From Asterella californica (taxonomy: Eukaryota > Streptophyta > Marchantiopsida > Marchantiales > Aytoniaceae): a stretch of DNA of 64,000 nt. Below are positions 1 through 10,872 of the stretch, piece by piece. A program made the translations under genes and the position numbers. The DNA is taken from positions 39,245,501-39,309,500 of the forward strand of contig JAYKYS010000001.1 of NCBI GenBank assembly GCA_036924285.1, read 5' to 3'. Each line of letters opens with the position of its first letter. Within the stretch, counting starts at the first letter, position 1. The notes under the pieces are model-generated. The model saw only the letters and a program-made list of their open reading frames with translations, did no database searches and was not told the origin of the DNA.

Positions 1-2400
1 AAAAGAACATCAGAGAAGAGATAGCAATCTCACTCTCGCCGTCCGCTTCTTTAGTAAGCTTAGAGCTCCAACGAGCAAGATTGCTTCTAAGAGCAACAGT
101 CATAGATACCACAGACTGGTCTGCTTGCTAGTACAGCTTAGCCCATCCGAGAACTACAGGAACACTTGGTGGTGAAGTGTGTGCAGCTCATCATCGTTGT
201 AAGAAAAACTCGAAATGCATACGCTCTGTAGCTGTACATCTTCCTGCTTTAGGTAGTATGGAGTCTGGACTCTGAAGCAACTTGTGCTTCACAAGTTGGT
301 CGGTGTTGCGGGAGATTGCTCTATGCTGGACACGTATGTGCTACGCAGCTCAGAAACCGACAAGCAAGTGTCAACTGGTGTCGTTTGTGGCTCTGTGAAC
401 TTACTAACTGGTTGTCCGACGAGGTCTTTGGTTTGGATCAATTCGAGGAACTTTTGGACCCAAGATTAAAGGCAGCCAGATTACCAAAGACTTGGTAGCC
501 GAAAAGATAGTACAGAAGAAAGAAAGAAGACCTTACCCCAACCGATCTCCTTACTCATCATTTTAAACTGGAGCTAGGTGTTCAACTCAAACGCAAGAAT
601 TGACAACAAGGCTAATGGGATATACGGTTGTCCGCCTTACCTGCCAAATACTTGCAAAAGCCGATTGGCAGAATCTAAAATCTGGGACAGCAAAAATGCT
701 GCTGTCCCAGTGTCTGCAGTAGCTGACACTTAACCATAAACCGTCCAAGCGAACCACTTTGATAATCTTTTTACCCCTCGTAACTTTCTGCAGAAGATGG
801 ACTCACTTGCTGTGTAAGGACTGAATTCTCCACTTTTGCATCGTATGTTCCTAGTCCAGTAGTCCAACTGTCCACTTATTCCTTATCGACAGTACCGGAA
901 GGTGTTTGAACACCTAAGATTGCATAGAGAGCGTCTGAGAGGTACAGCTGAGGCCACCAGACTGAGTTACTTCACCATGCGCTGAGATGGAGGAGCTCGT
1001 ACAACTGTCCCCCCGCGGGGTTGGATAAGTCCGTCTCGCTTGTCCATCTCCACTTTGTGCTGAGTCTGCAGGTTATGAGAGGGAACAGTTAGCTTCACGA
1101 CTACGTGGCCTGATGACCGACTGAATGCAAAGTCTCAGACGGAAAACTTGAATGATCTTCCACTATCATCCTCAAGCTGCCCACGAATAATAAATTATCA
1201 CATCAGATCGTAAAACTGGAATAAAAGATGTTTTTCAGCTAAAACTGGATGTTCAATAAACACGCTCCTACTTCAAGGACTCATCTTTCCACATCTCAGA
1301 GTGTCTTGGTGCTAATAATCTTCATATAAGTAACCAAACATGGGTCATTATCTACCCCCAAGCACACAACAAAATGACTAGAATGTGTTTCCTGATCACT
1401 CAGGAGACGACGCTTTCTAATATTCATTTGTTCCTGACGGGTCAGCACTAAACAAACTCGCCAGTACTGTGCTGATGCCAGAGCTAAACGGTCAACTCAA
1501 CTTGGACGCTGGGTAAAGCATTAGGAAAACCTCATCTAGTGAAGATTACGTTCACATAGAGAAGAAAATAAGCTGCAAGCATACAAACATGAATTCTAGA
1601 ATGCTTGCACCCTATTCCCTTTGAGACAGGCACACGCTTAAGTGTTCAAGGAGGCCTCGTATGCAGAACACGCGGGGCTAGGTCCTGTGGATTCAGCAAA
1701 CTATAACCATTTCACAGCATATGGAGGGAACAGAGATGATCTCACCTGCATACATGAACATACACTGCGCAAATCCAAACAAACATGTGAAAATGTCAGA
1801 ACTCGTTCTCTTCTAGTATAGTATTCGACTGTAAAGCTTAACAAAAAGCTTGAGTATACCTAGCTTCTGCAACATACGAACAAATATAGCAGTCTTAAAA
1901 TGGTTTACCATTCGGACTTTTTTCAGTCTATATGCCTTGATAACGCGATAATGCTCCTGACCACTCCTATCTACGTGAAAATGAGTCAATCCTTCTGCGT
2001 CTGTTACTACAGTCCTGTTGTAGTGGTCTTATCCCTCGTCTGTACACATATCTACTGTGTCTTTCCGAGACTGGCATACTGATTCAGAAAAGTTCCTACT
2101 AAGTGTAACTTCATTTTTTCTCTCAGGCCAGGAAAACATGTGCCTAATCCTCAAAGTATAAATTATTTGAAGTATCTAGAACTGAGTAAGACGATATGCG
2201 CCGATACCTGCAGTATGCGATATCTGCTAGTCTGTCCGTAAGGATGGCTGCTTCATCAATGATAGGAATATCTGTCAAGCACGCCACTATCGAGCATATG
2301 CAATTAAGATACTGTAAGCAGAACATTGTTCCCTGCATTGACAACAAAGATTCCTAGAGTTATATATACCGACATGACAAAATGCTCTCGAAGGTAGAAT

Positions 2401-2455
2401 CTTCAAACGGGTGAACGTTTGAAGATTCTACCTTCAAACGTTCACCCGTTTGAAG
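2401..2455. repeat. Perfect 24-bp-arm hairpin
   Basis: Left arm 2401-2424 and right arm 2432-2455 are exact reverse complements around the 7-nt spacer ATTCTAC. The reverse complement of that spacer, GTAGAAT, occurs again just outside both arms (2394-2400 and 2456-2462), so two alternative, overlapping foldbacks are possible. No terminator role is expected in a plant nuclear genome. The absence of mismatches suggests recent formation. Confidence 0.9.
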
Positions 2456-3959
2456 GTAGAATCCTGTACCGTAGCCCTGTTTGGTTTTTCTGGTGAGGTA
2501 GCCTGTGGTTGTCTTTCGGGTAAAACAGGGCTAGCCGGACAATGAGTCACTATGAAAAACAGACTGCGGCTCAGAAGGAGAGAACTTACAATGATGCAGT
2601 TATCGCATGATGTATTCTGAATTCGAAGTTCATCCTGTAACATGAAGCGAACAGTGGCCACAGATAATGTGAAGCAACAGCAAACCTGCATCCACCATGA
2701 TGGACAGAATTTAGCAAATGCCACAAAAACGGTAGGCTAAGTAGTTACTGTATCGGTTTACAGATCATCGAGGACGACCTGTGGCTGGCCTCCGGAAGAG
2801 GATTTATCCTTCTCGTACTCTCCTGAGATGCTGACCATGAACCCTAAACTCATCGGGCCGTGACTGGATCAAACCATCTACAATTCCACTTGAGAAACAA
2901 CGTTGACACAGGCAAGGAAGTCGCCGCAGCTGACCGGAGTCCGAGGAGCCCTTAGTTCCAGCAAGGACAGCGAGTGTGTACAACCTGTAGGCTGGATATC
3001 TGGAACATGACCGTTTATATTACAATCTCATGACCGCGACGAAAACCGGTGCTAAACTTTAACGTCAAACACAGAGTCATTTACACACTTTTATGTAACA
3101 GTTGCACCGGCGTGTACCAAACAGAGATAGAGGTTAGGGTCAGTTAATCACCTCAAGAACTGCGCACGACCTTGGACATTCTGATTCACCACAACTTCCA
3201 CTACAGGGCATGGAACCCTGACAGCATGTGTATCTAAAACACCAGAGAGAAGCAGTTAACTCCCCATTACGAAGTAATCAGACAAGGCAAGGTGGTCTTA
3301 TGTGCTGTTGTAGGACATTACCTGGACCAGTCTCCATGTAAAGCTCGACCGCGCAGCTGATATGCTGCACACGAAGGGCTGCAAATACACAGGTTTCATG
3401 ATGAACAAATAGCACAAAAGAAAAAAAAGAGGTATACAAAGAATACATGGCTTAGTAAAATGCAAGACGTTCTCTGTAGACGTTGCATCTGCCTAACTTA
3501 GAAAGTGAAGGAATTCTTGGGACAGGGAAACGAGTAGAGTTGGGCAACTTACCAGAGAGCGCTGAAGCAGCAAACTGTTATAGACACGCCAGGCCCACAA
3601 AGAAATTGGCGAAGTGATTAGTAGCATAAAGCAGAAAACCAATCTCAGATCTAAATGACTGGCTGTTATGTCCAGTTCTGCCTGATTACGATATTCTACC
3701 CAAGGTTTCTCTTTCCTTTCACGTGACTCTCCGCGCAAGGGACAGAAGTACCGAAGCTACATGGAATAATAGATTACTTATTTTGAACCTCAATTGACTA
3801 CACGCCTGCGAGGGAGTACGGTAAGCCGCTCTCTCTTCCATAGCTATCTGAAGGACACTGCTGAATGTTCGTTCAAAATCGTACATTCCCAGAATTCTTA
3901 AGCCACTGAAGGAAGGTAACGAGCTTCTGCTCTAAACCATGTCTCCATGACAACACGTA

Positions 3960-4135
3960 ACCATCTGGCACCCTAAACTTTGCTCAGATCATTCGCTGGT
4001 GAAGAAACTGGTGCAATTCCCTCATATCTGACATCCACTCGAATGACTCCATCAAGCTGGCACCCCAAACTTTGTTCAGATTGTTCAGATCGCTGTCGAA
4101 GAAGCTTGCACAATTCCCTCATATCTGACATCAAA
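3960..4135 (+). repeat. Diverged tandem duplication, unit about 95 bp
   Basis: Two neighbouring blocks share, in the same order, CTGGCACCC(C/T)AAACTTTG, then TCAGAT, a TCGCTG..GAAGAA block, and CAATTCCCTCATATCTGACATC. The first runs from about 3964 and the second from about 4059 to 4132. They differ at scattered positions, so the duplication is not recent. No coding function is seen. Confidence 0.75.
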
Positions 4136-4632
4136 TACGGGAATACGTACTGACTGTCCTCAACAGGATTCAGCGGTTTTCAGGGACTTAGTCAGCAATA
4201 ATAACAGAGGAAACTTGTATCTAATTCCAGGAACTTGAAGCCCTGCCTCTACTGTCTGACGCTCTGTCTCCCTCTCCGACCATTCTTGGACTTCCAAGGA
4301 CAGAGAAACTCATTCACCTACTGAACGACCGATCGTTTGGTGCGCTGAATAGTCATGCTCTGTCCGCAAGCAAGACCATTACAGGCGTCATGGTTTAAAC
4401 TCAGGATACCAAGCGGTACATTAGAGGACTGTGTTCCTTCCAGCTACAAGGAGTATCGCTTCTACTGATAGACGTTTGAAAAGAATCTGTGCGCATGTTT
4501 TCTCTGGGGCAAGCATCACGACTCCAAAAGTTCACCGTTGTCCAAATGAAAAACATTTACACAACTGAATCTCCCTGTCGTATGTCTGCCGAAAGCACTC
4601 GTATCAGCTAGTTCAGCTGATGGTTCTCTTGT

Positions 4633-4671
4633 CAACATGGAGTAATCACGTCTCATGATTACTCCATGTTG
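4633..4671. repeat. Perfect 16-bp-arm hairpin
   Basis: CAACATGGAGTAATCA (4633-4648) is followed by a 7-nt loop CGTCTCA and then its exact reverse complement (4656-4671). It is unrelated in sequence to the 2401 hairpin but of the same design: perfect arms and a 7-nt loop. Confidence 0.9.
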
Positions 4672-5160
4672 TTCCTCGGCGATTCGCCTTTCATGTCAGT
4701 TTAGAGAGTGGGCGACGTTGGATAGAAGAAGCAATCTCGTCTGAGATGATGAACTTGATTCTTTGAAGGCCATAGGCGGATGAACCACTGATGAACTACT
4801 ACTTCTTGAATCTAAAGCTGACAGGCACGTATTTCTGAAAGAGACCGGACGCTACCACAATCCTCTTTCCCAACTTTTGCACCTCTTTCGAAGTAATTAT
4901 GCAAAGTTTTTAAGAGAAGGAGCTGCAGATGCGAAAGTCGTCTGAGAGATTTGCGTTAAGGGACTTCAGAGAACGCTGAGAACTTACAAAGAGGGTCGTG
5001 GCAGAAAGTATACGAGAGAGGGGCTTGCCAAACATTGGGCAGATTGCTCCTAGCTTCGTGAAGAGCCTTGTTTTTGGATGACGTCATGATTGGAACAAGT
5101 CTCTCGGTGAGAAACTCCCCTACGATAGATTCAGGCGCAGCGTTCGGACTCCTCCTCCTC

Positions 5161-5340
5161 TTCTTTCTTTCCTCAATCACCTAATGCAAATTCTATGCGT
5201 CCTCTCTCTGGCTCTCTCTCTCTCTCTTCTTTCGTTTCCTCAATCACCTAATGCAAATTCTATGCGTCCTCTCCCTGGCTCTCTCTCTCTTCTTTCGTTT
5301 CCTCAATCACATGATGCAAATTTTGTACGTCTTTCCTCTC
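5161..5340 (+). repeat. Three-copy tandem repeat with CT-rich tails
   Basis: Units beginning CCTCAATCAC start at 5171, 5238 and 5301, giving periods of 67 and 63 bp. Each continues through (C/A)T(A/G)ATGCAAATT into a CTCTCT pyrimidine run. The third copy is the most diverged. The length difference lies in the CT microsatellite part, which points to slippage on top of a tandem duplication. Confidence 0.85.
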
Positions 5341-7448
5341 CTCTTGCTCGTGACATTCCCGTTGCATGCTCCTAAAAGACAGTGGGAGAGAATATCGGAA
5401 GAGGTGCACAAGTTCAGCATCGGCGAACCGGCCGAGAAGTCAATCACGTGCTTCATTCCAGCTCTGTAAGAATCTCATCTACCCGCAATCTACAAGTATC
5501 GCTGCACCACGATGCCGATCGCTGCCTACCAGGCCTCTACTTCCACCTTGTACTTGCCTCTTTACCATCTATTCATGCACAAGGCACTAAAGTCTACGTA
5601 TATTTCAAAATTCGAACGCCGCCTAACCATTCTGCTCCGGCCTCGCTGTCCCAACTGATCCCCCTCTGAACTCCGCTGAGTGTAAACAATCAACCAACGT
5701 TCCGGCTTCATTTCGTCCACATGGAAACATCCAACCTTCCGGAAATTGAGCCCTTTTGGTCTGAACTGGATACAGAGGCACTGTTCTATGTGCACAAATC
5801 CGGATAGACAAAAGGCCTTGAAGACCTGCACTTTCACACCGATGCCTTTCTTGCCGAACTGTGATATTACTCGTTCGGGTTGCAGTTGTCTCTAGTGATC
5901 TGAACTTACAAACTCTGTCGGTACTCCCTTGGCGTGATCCCATCGACAGACAGAGAAGGGGTAAAAGCAAACTGATGTGAACAAGTTTTGCGTGTTGCTC
6001 AATAGTTCAAAGAGGTGCGAACGAGTGAGAGGTTGGGGCTGTCATGTTCGGGACAGGACTTGGAGATATTCTATCTGCTGACAGTCTTCAGAGTAACATA
6101 TCTACAGGTTCGTTGTGGATGTAGGTTTGGTGCACATGTGCTTGTGGATCTCTTTTGAGTATGATGCTTGAACTCAAGAACCTGTATTACTCGAACGGAA
6201 CACTCTCTTGCTGTTGATGTTTGTCCTTGGTCCTTGATGGCTTCTCGTCCCTCTTTGTCTGATATCTCATGCATACATCCTTCGAAGTAGAGCGTATCAG
6301 CATGGAACTGAAAGTCTACGTTCTGCAACTTACAGAGACCGATGGCCCACCAAATTTCCTCCCTAGCTTAGAATTGGGTGTAATGTACCATATCCGCACA
6401 ACCCGTAAAGATCAAAGCGAAAGCTCAAGTCGAAAGGTGCAATTATGGTACTTCAAGATTTGGCACTGATGGACGATTTAAAAATGTCAGAAGCAAGTGA
6501 AGTGGAAAATGTTTATTCTGACCTAGTCCTTCGTTTGATATCATTTTAGTTGTTGTAGGTTCTAGTAGAGCAGGCTTGTAAACGGTTTCTTATAAGCCAA
6601 TTTACATTATCTAGTGCTGTTGTGAATGACGAATTTGTCACAGCAATTTGGATGGACCTTTTGTAGGAGTGTACGTGGATGTACGATGGATTCAACGACT
6701 CCGCAACAGTCTTATCGACAAAGCTTGTACCTTTCGTGCACTGTCTGAGAATACATTGGTGTGGGAAGAATGATATGGTTATCTGCCTGATTCCTCTGAT
6801 GAGATGGATCAAGTGAACAGTACGAGAAGACGGTCTTGTTCTTTCCATGTCTGTCTTGTCCGTGGAAAGCAAACACCCTTGGTGAGCTCATTCAAGCCGG
6901 CAATGTAAGTCTGCTGCTGAGGTTTGCTCTAGATGGAAGGGATCTAACCCCTAAACCCTAACCCTGCATGGCTAACTTAGATGGCATGTGAGCTTAGAAA
7001 GTTAGGAGTGTGTGGTTTCTACGGAGATATGAATTGACGATTGATCAGTTTAGATGTGGAAACTCGTTCGTTAAGAGGGAACGTATAATTGTGCATCAAA
7101 TTTGTGGTTGTCAGGTTCATAGCGCTTGGGAACAAAGTTTCAGCCGGTTACTGTACTCGTAATTAGAGACCAGACCTGGGCTGATCAGAAAACTAAGGGA
7201 AGAATACAACAAAATCTTCTTCCTAGGGATTCCATCTTTGTATGTAATACTTCAAAGTCTGCAGTCGTTCAGATCTCAGTATGGTGATGGGGAGAAGTAA
7301 GTGTCGGATACATTCAGCCTCTGCATACATCACGAGATGCACGACCGTGACTAGTCATCTGTGCTACAACTAATTTCTGAACCCAATGTTGTGGGGCGCT
7401 TTTCTTATTTTTCAGCAGCTCCCTCAGGTGACCACATCACTGAGGTAT

Positions 7449-7475
7449 GAGTTCCTCATCCTGATGGAGGAACTC
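7449..7475. repeat. 9-bp-arm inverted repeat upstream of GST
   Basis: GAGTTCCTC (7449-7457) and GAGGAACTC (7467-7475) are exact reverse complements about 250 bp before the GST start codon. It could be a foldback or a palindromic binding site; nothing in the sequence decides this. Confidence 0.5.
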
Positions 7476-7626
7476 TTAATATGACTCTTGTGATTTAACG
7501 ATAGGCTGAAGCCTGTATGCGTAACTAGGACGGCTTTCACGTAACAGCTGGCTGTGAAGCGTCAAAAGTCAGACGTTTGCAGAATGACCATTGTTTGCGT
7601 CGCTTCAGATGTTACTGTCGTGGACC

Positions 7627-7644
7627 ATGGATCGATCCGTCTAA
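7627..7644 (+). promoter_or_regulatory. Possible uORF in the GST leader
   Basis: A five-codon frame (ATG to TAA) in a good initiation context (GACCATGG) lies about 90 bp before the GST start. If the transcript begins upstream of 7627, it could lower translation of the GST. The transcription start is not known, so the role is conjecture. Confidence 0.3.
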
Positions 7645-7730
7645 CTTGACCTCCTCCTGCTGCTGGACCAGCAGTTCTTGCTTATTCTGACAGTTCCAGG
7701 AGGTTTCGATCCACCCATCGGGACCACGAG

Positions 7731-8799
7731 ATGTATAGCTACTATACCAAACCCCCAAAATGCAGGGTCTTTGGATCCCCTTACTCCATCGGCACGAGCA
7801 GAGTCGTGGTGACTCTCAATGAATATGATATCGACTATGAACTGCGCATATTCGATACCGCGAACAGAGGACTAAGAATTCTCACCAAGGAACACCAGGA
7901 GCCCAGGTATCTTGCTCTCCAGGTGAGTCTCGGCAGTAAGTCTCTGTTTCTTACTGTCAATCCGCCATCTCTCTTGATCGCCTGTAGCATGGCCGGGCTG
8001 ACAGCGACCTTTTGATGCCTTGTCTCAGCCGTTTGGTAAAACTCCTCTGTTCCAAGACCATGAAGTGACTATGTTTGGTAAGTGCTTTCAGCAGCGTATT
8101 TCAACTCCCATGTTACCACCTCGTAACTTGATTGGAGTAGTCGCTTTCAAATCATGATATGAAAGAACATGCCGTGTGCTGAACTTATCTCTACTGTTTT
8201 ACCTGCATACTGTTGAAGTGAGTAATCGTTACGGCCATCAGAGGACTGATGTCTGTCTGTTGGTGAGATCAGAGTCTCGTGCTGTTATAAGGCAAATTGC
8301 TCGGAAGCATGATGCTCACGGTCCACCACTATACGGAACGACTGAGAAGGAGAGAACGATGGTCGATCAGTGGTTGGAAGTTGAAGGTCAAAATTATAAT
8401 CCAGCAATAGCACCGGTTGTGTATCACCTCGTATTCGCAGCATGGTTTGGCAAAATTGGCGACGTTAGGGTTGTAGACACTAGTGTCGAGAAGTTGGAGA
8501 GAGTCCTGGACGTTTATGAAGCACAGCTGATGAAAACACACTACTTAGCTGGAGATTTCTGCAGTCTAGCAGACTTGTCCCATCTCCCCTTCACCTACTA
8601 TCTCATCGAGCACGCTGGACGAGATGACCTTTTCCGTGAGAGACCTCATGTTTACAACTGGTGGGTCAACATCTCCACCCGCCCCAGTTGGGTCAAGCAC
8701 CTCTCCACCGGATTAGGAAAATCCATAAGAAAATCCGTACGAATAACGAGGATTGCTGCCGCCGAGAGACCATCGGACAGCGAACAGAGAATCCTCTGA
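7731..8799 (+). CDS. Phi-class glutathione S-transferase, three exons
   Basis: The enzyme conjugates glutathione to electrophiles or reduces peroxides in the cytosol. Coding exons are 7731-7922, 8029-8077 and 8273-8799; all borders are GT-AG and phases agree, giving 255 residues. The N-terminal thioredoxin-like domain has FGSPYSIGTSRV, where Ser19 aligns with the catalytic serine of phi enzymes. Exon 2 supplies PFGKTPLFQD with the cis-proline region, and the exon 2-3 junction creates ESRAVIRQIA, the glutathione-binding Glu-Ser. The helical C-terminal domain carries KLERVLDVYEAQL and YLAGDFCSLADLSHLP, typical of the class. The three-exon layout is also the usual phi pattern. Phi enzymes are usually near 215 residues; this one has about 10 extra at the start and about 30 basic residues after the last helix. 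The start ATG is the first in frame with the fold. The class is secure; the substrate cannot be told. Confidence 0.93.
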
Positions 8800-9656
8800 A
8801 TTGTACACAGTTCGGTGCAAATCGCCGGATGTGTCAAATCCCAAGCTCTGAGAAATATTTCAGTCCAGAAGGTACGCTTCAGGTTCTGTACCAGAGCACA
8901 CAACAGTGCACAGAATTGTGTGGATCCACGTAACCAGGTCCATAAAGCTCTCAACCTTGTAGGTCTGTCTACATGGTGGTTCACAAGCGCGTCCTGCGCG
9001 CCTGCGGAACGGAAAACAAACGCAGAACGCAAGAATGCTTTTTGCGTTACCCGCAGAATCATGTTCTGAACCGCGAGCATGAAAAGAGTGGAAATTAAAA
9101 GGAAGGGTTAGGTATTAAGTTAAACTCACATTGGATTAATGTATATAATGATTATAACTTTCCAGACTTGTAATTTTTGAAGCGACGCATCCTACTTATG
9201 ACTTATGGTTTATTTCTTGCTCTTTCCGTGTTTTCAAGAATAGACTAATAAATAATATTTGTAAAATATTTTGATTATTTATATTTATTTAATATATATT
9301 TTTTATTTAACAAAAAACAAAACAGAAAAAATAACAATAAACGAAAAAAAATTCCCAGAAGCTCATCCAGCATGCATATTTTTGTCTTACTGACCTAAAG
9401 TTATGGACCTCACCAATCTTAAAAATAATAGATTTTCTTAGTTCTATGTAATAGAATAAATTATAGTTATTTTCAGTTAAAAGCTTCTACGCCGCTACAA
9501 CCATCTAGGCGTTTTATGAATTACAACAAAGGAAAACGAAAAACATAAGAAATCATCCAAGTATTTATTCTACCATTTACGTTACTAGGTACATATATAG
9601 ATCATCATGACAAAAATCCAAGTCTTTATCTTTCCTTAAACAGCCAGTTCCACTAT

Positions 9657-9695
9657 AAAAGGAGGAAAATGAATATCCTTTTTTTTCCTCCTTTT
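9657..9695. repeat. Perfect 13-bp-arm hairpin, AAAAGGAGGAAAA type
   Basis: AAAAGGAGGAAAA (9657-9669) pairs exactly with TTTTCCTCCTTTT (9683-9695) across a 13-nt loop containing GAATATCC. The GGAGG/CCTCC stem and the GAATAT word recall hairpin B of the paired-hairpin family, so it may be a lone B hairpin. Confidence 0.7.
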
Positions 9696-10409
9696 GTGTT
9701 GAGATTAAAAAAAATCTTTTTTTCTCCAGAACCTATACTACTTTTAACTATATACATATTAGTACCTTCTAATTATATTGAATGGAAACAAATCACTAAA
9801 TCTAACCTTGTGAATAGTTTTCAACTGCATCCTCATTCTTCTGATTTTATGGTTGAATGAGAAAACTTTATGATCAAAATGCAATTTTACGTTAAACGGT
9901 TGTTTTTCAGTGCTGAAGTTATATCCTGGACCAATGTACGAGCTCAAGACGTCGGGCCAAAATATTCCCCCATTACCCGCTGTGACAATTCTTTAAACCA
10001 AAATAGCGTAACAAGAAAGCCAAATAAACATCCAAAGTGCAGATCTTATCCAGAACAAGAAGAAGACAGACGTGAATAGCGCTTGTAAAATATGGAGTTG
10101 TGATTCAAGAGGTAAAAATAATAAGATGTTTTTAATTTCTTGTTTATTTTTCATTCAACAAATTTTTACAAAAGATTTATTCTTATGAGAAGTTCCAAGT
10201 GTCCAGAAAATTAACATTACTATATTTAATATTTCTAAGAATAATCTTGCTTAGATGGACTGAAAAGACAGGATAAGATTTACGAGATAGGTTGTTACTG
10301 ATGATTGTCTCATATATGTACATAAAAACATGTAAGTATAATGTTGTGAGACGATCCATACTTCTTTATATACATCATCTTCTCAATGAAATATATTATA
10401 ATTGACAAG

Positions 10410-10506
10410 TTAATTTATGAGCTAACCCTTTCCAACGAAAAGGTTAGATCATAAATTAAACGCTTGCATATTCGCCTCTTCTTAACTGGAAAGAGGTGAA
10501 TATGCC
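10410..10506. repeat. Paired-hairpin repeat, copy 1 (order A-B)
   Basis: Hairpin A has its left arm at 10410-10433 (starts TTAATTTATGAGCTAACC) and right arm at 10437-10459 (ends GATCATAAATTAA), with two mismatches and a short loop. Seven bases on, hairpin B pairs GCATATTCGCCTCTT (10466-10480) with AAGAGGTGAATATGC (10491-10505), with a single G-T mismatch. No reading frame is associated. Relatives at 10.8, 50.6, 52.7 and 61.5 kb have the same two-hairpin plan. Confidence 0.85.
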
Positions 10507-10774
10507 ATGAGAGAGTTCATGTTATATCTTATTTATCTTTTATCTCTTAAAGATCGATGGCTATAGCGAACAAAATTGTCAATGTTGCATGGAAATTATT
10601 CGAAATAATATGCATCCAAAGCGACGGGGGAGGTTCGATGCGGAAGACGATAGCCGCACAGAAAATCGAAAATCTCAGAACTATTGGTTGGAATGTAATG
10701 TGTACGTGGAAGTTAAATTTTCTATTCTTTCCGCCGTCTTTATACGCCGTAGAGAGAAGAATATATTTACATAT

Positions 10775-10872
10775 GCCTGCTTAGTATTCACCTCTTCCGT
10801 CTGAAGGTGGAAGGGCAGCAGCTCAGTTTGTTACTTAACTTTTCCGCCAGAAAAAGTTAGGTAATGAATTAG
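10775..10872. repeat. Paired-hairpin repeat, copy 2 (order B-A)
   Basis: Hairpin A is clear: TTACTTAACTTTTCC (10831-10845) with GAAAAAGTTAGGTAA (about 10850-10864). It is preceded by a weaker B-like segment (ATTCACCTCTTCC, then GAAGGTGGAAGG). The order is the reverse of copy 1, so copies 1 and 2 face each other across about 280 bp and could be the two ends of a 460 bp element. Confidence 0.7.

Larger units (their letters stand above)
1..7730. other. Gene-poor, GC-richer 7.7 kb region
   Basis: No reading frame here resembles a known protein or can be chained through splice borders into one; the longest open frames (115 codons or fewer) look random in composition. Base composition resembles the introns of the genes further right rather than the AT-rich transposon zones. 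It could be intron or UTR of a gene reaching in from the left, a noncoding transcript, or old intergenic DNA. Listed separately are two perfect hairpins, two tandem duplications and the leader upstream of the GST gene. A short telomere-like run (CCCTAAACCCTAACCC type) lies at 6944-6965; such telo-boxes also occur in plant promoters. Confidence 0.5.

Noticed and set aside
4956..5180. 74-codon minus-strand frame with a basic N-terminus
   Set aside because: Opens with GTG rather than ATG and overlaps the tandem repeat; the basic run is the complement of the CT-rich repeat.
5161..5340. CRISPR-like regular repeats
   Set aside because: Tandem units with no unique spacers in a plant nuclear genome; a slipped minisatellite.
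5623..5970. 115-codon minus-strand frame
   Set aside because: No domain, no splice partners, random-looking composition.
6944..6965. Telomere
   Set aside because: Only about two imperfect CCCTAAA units; at most a telo-box or tiny interstitial trace.
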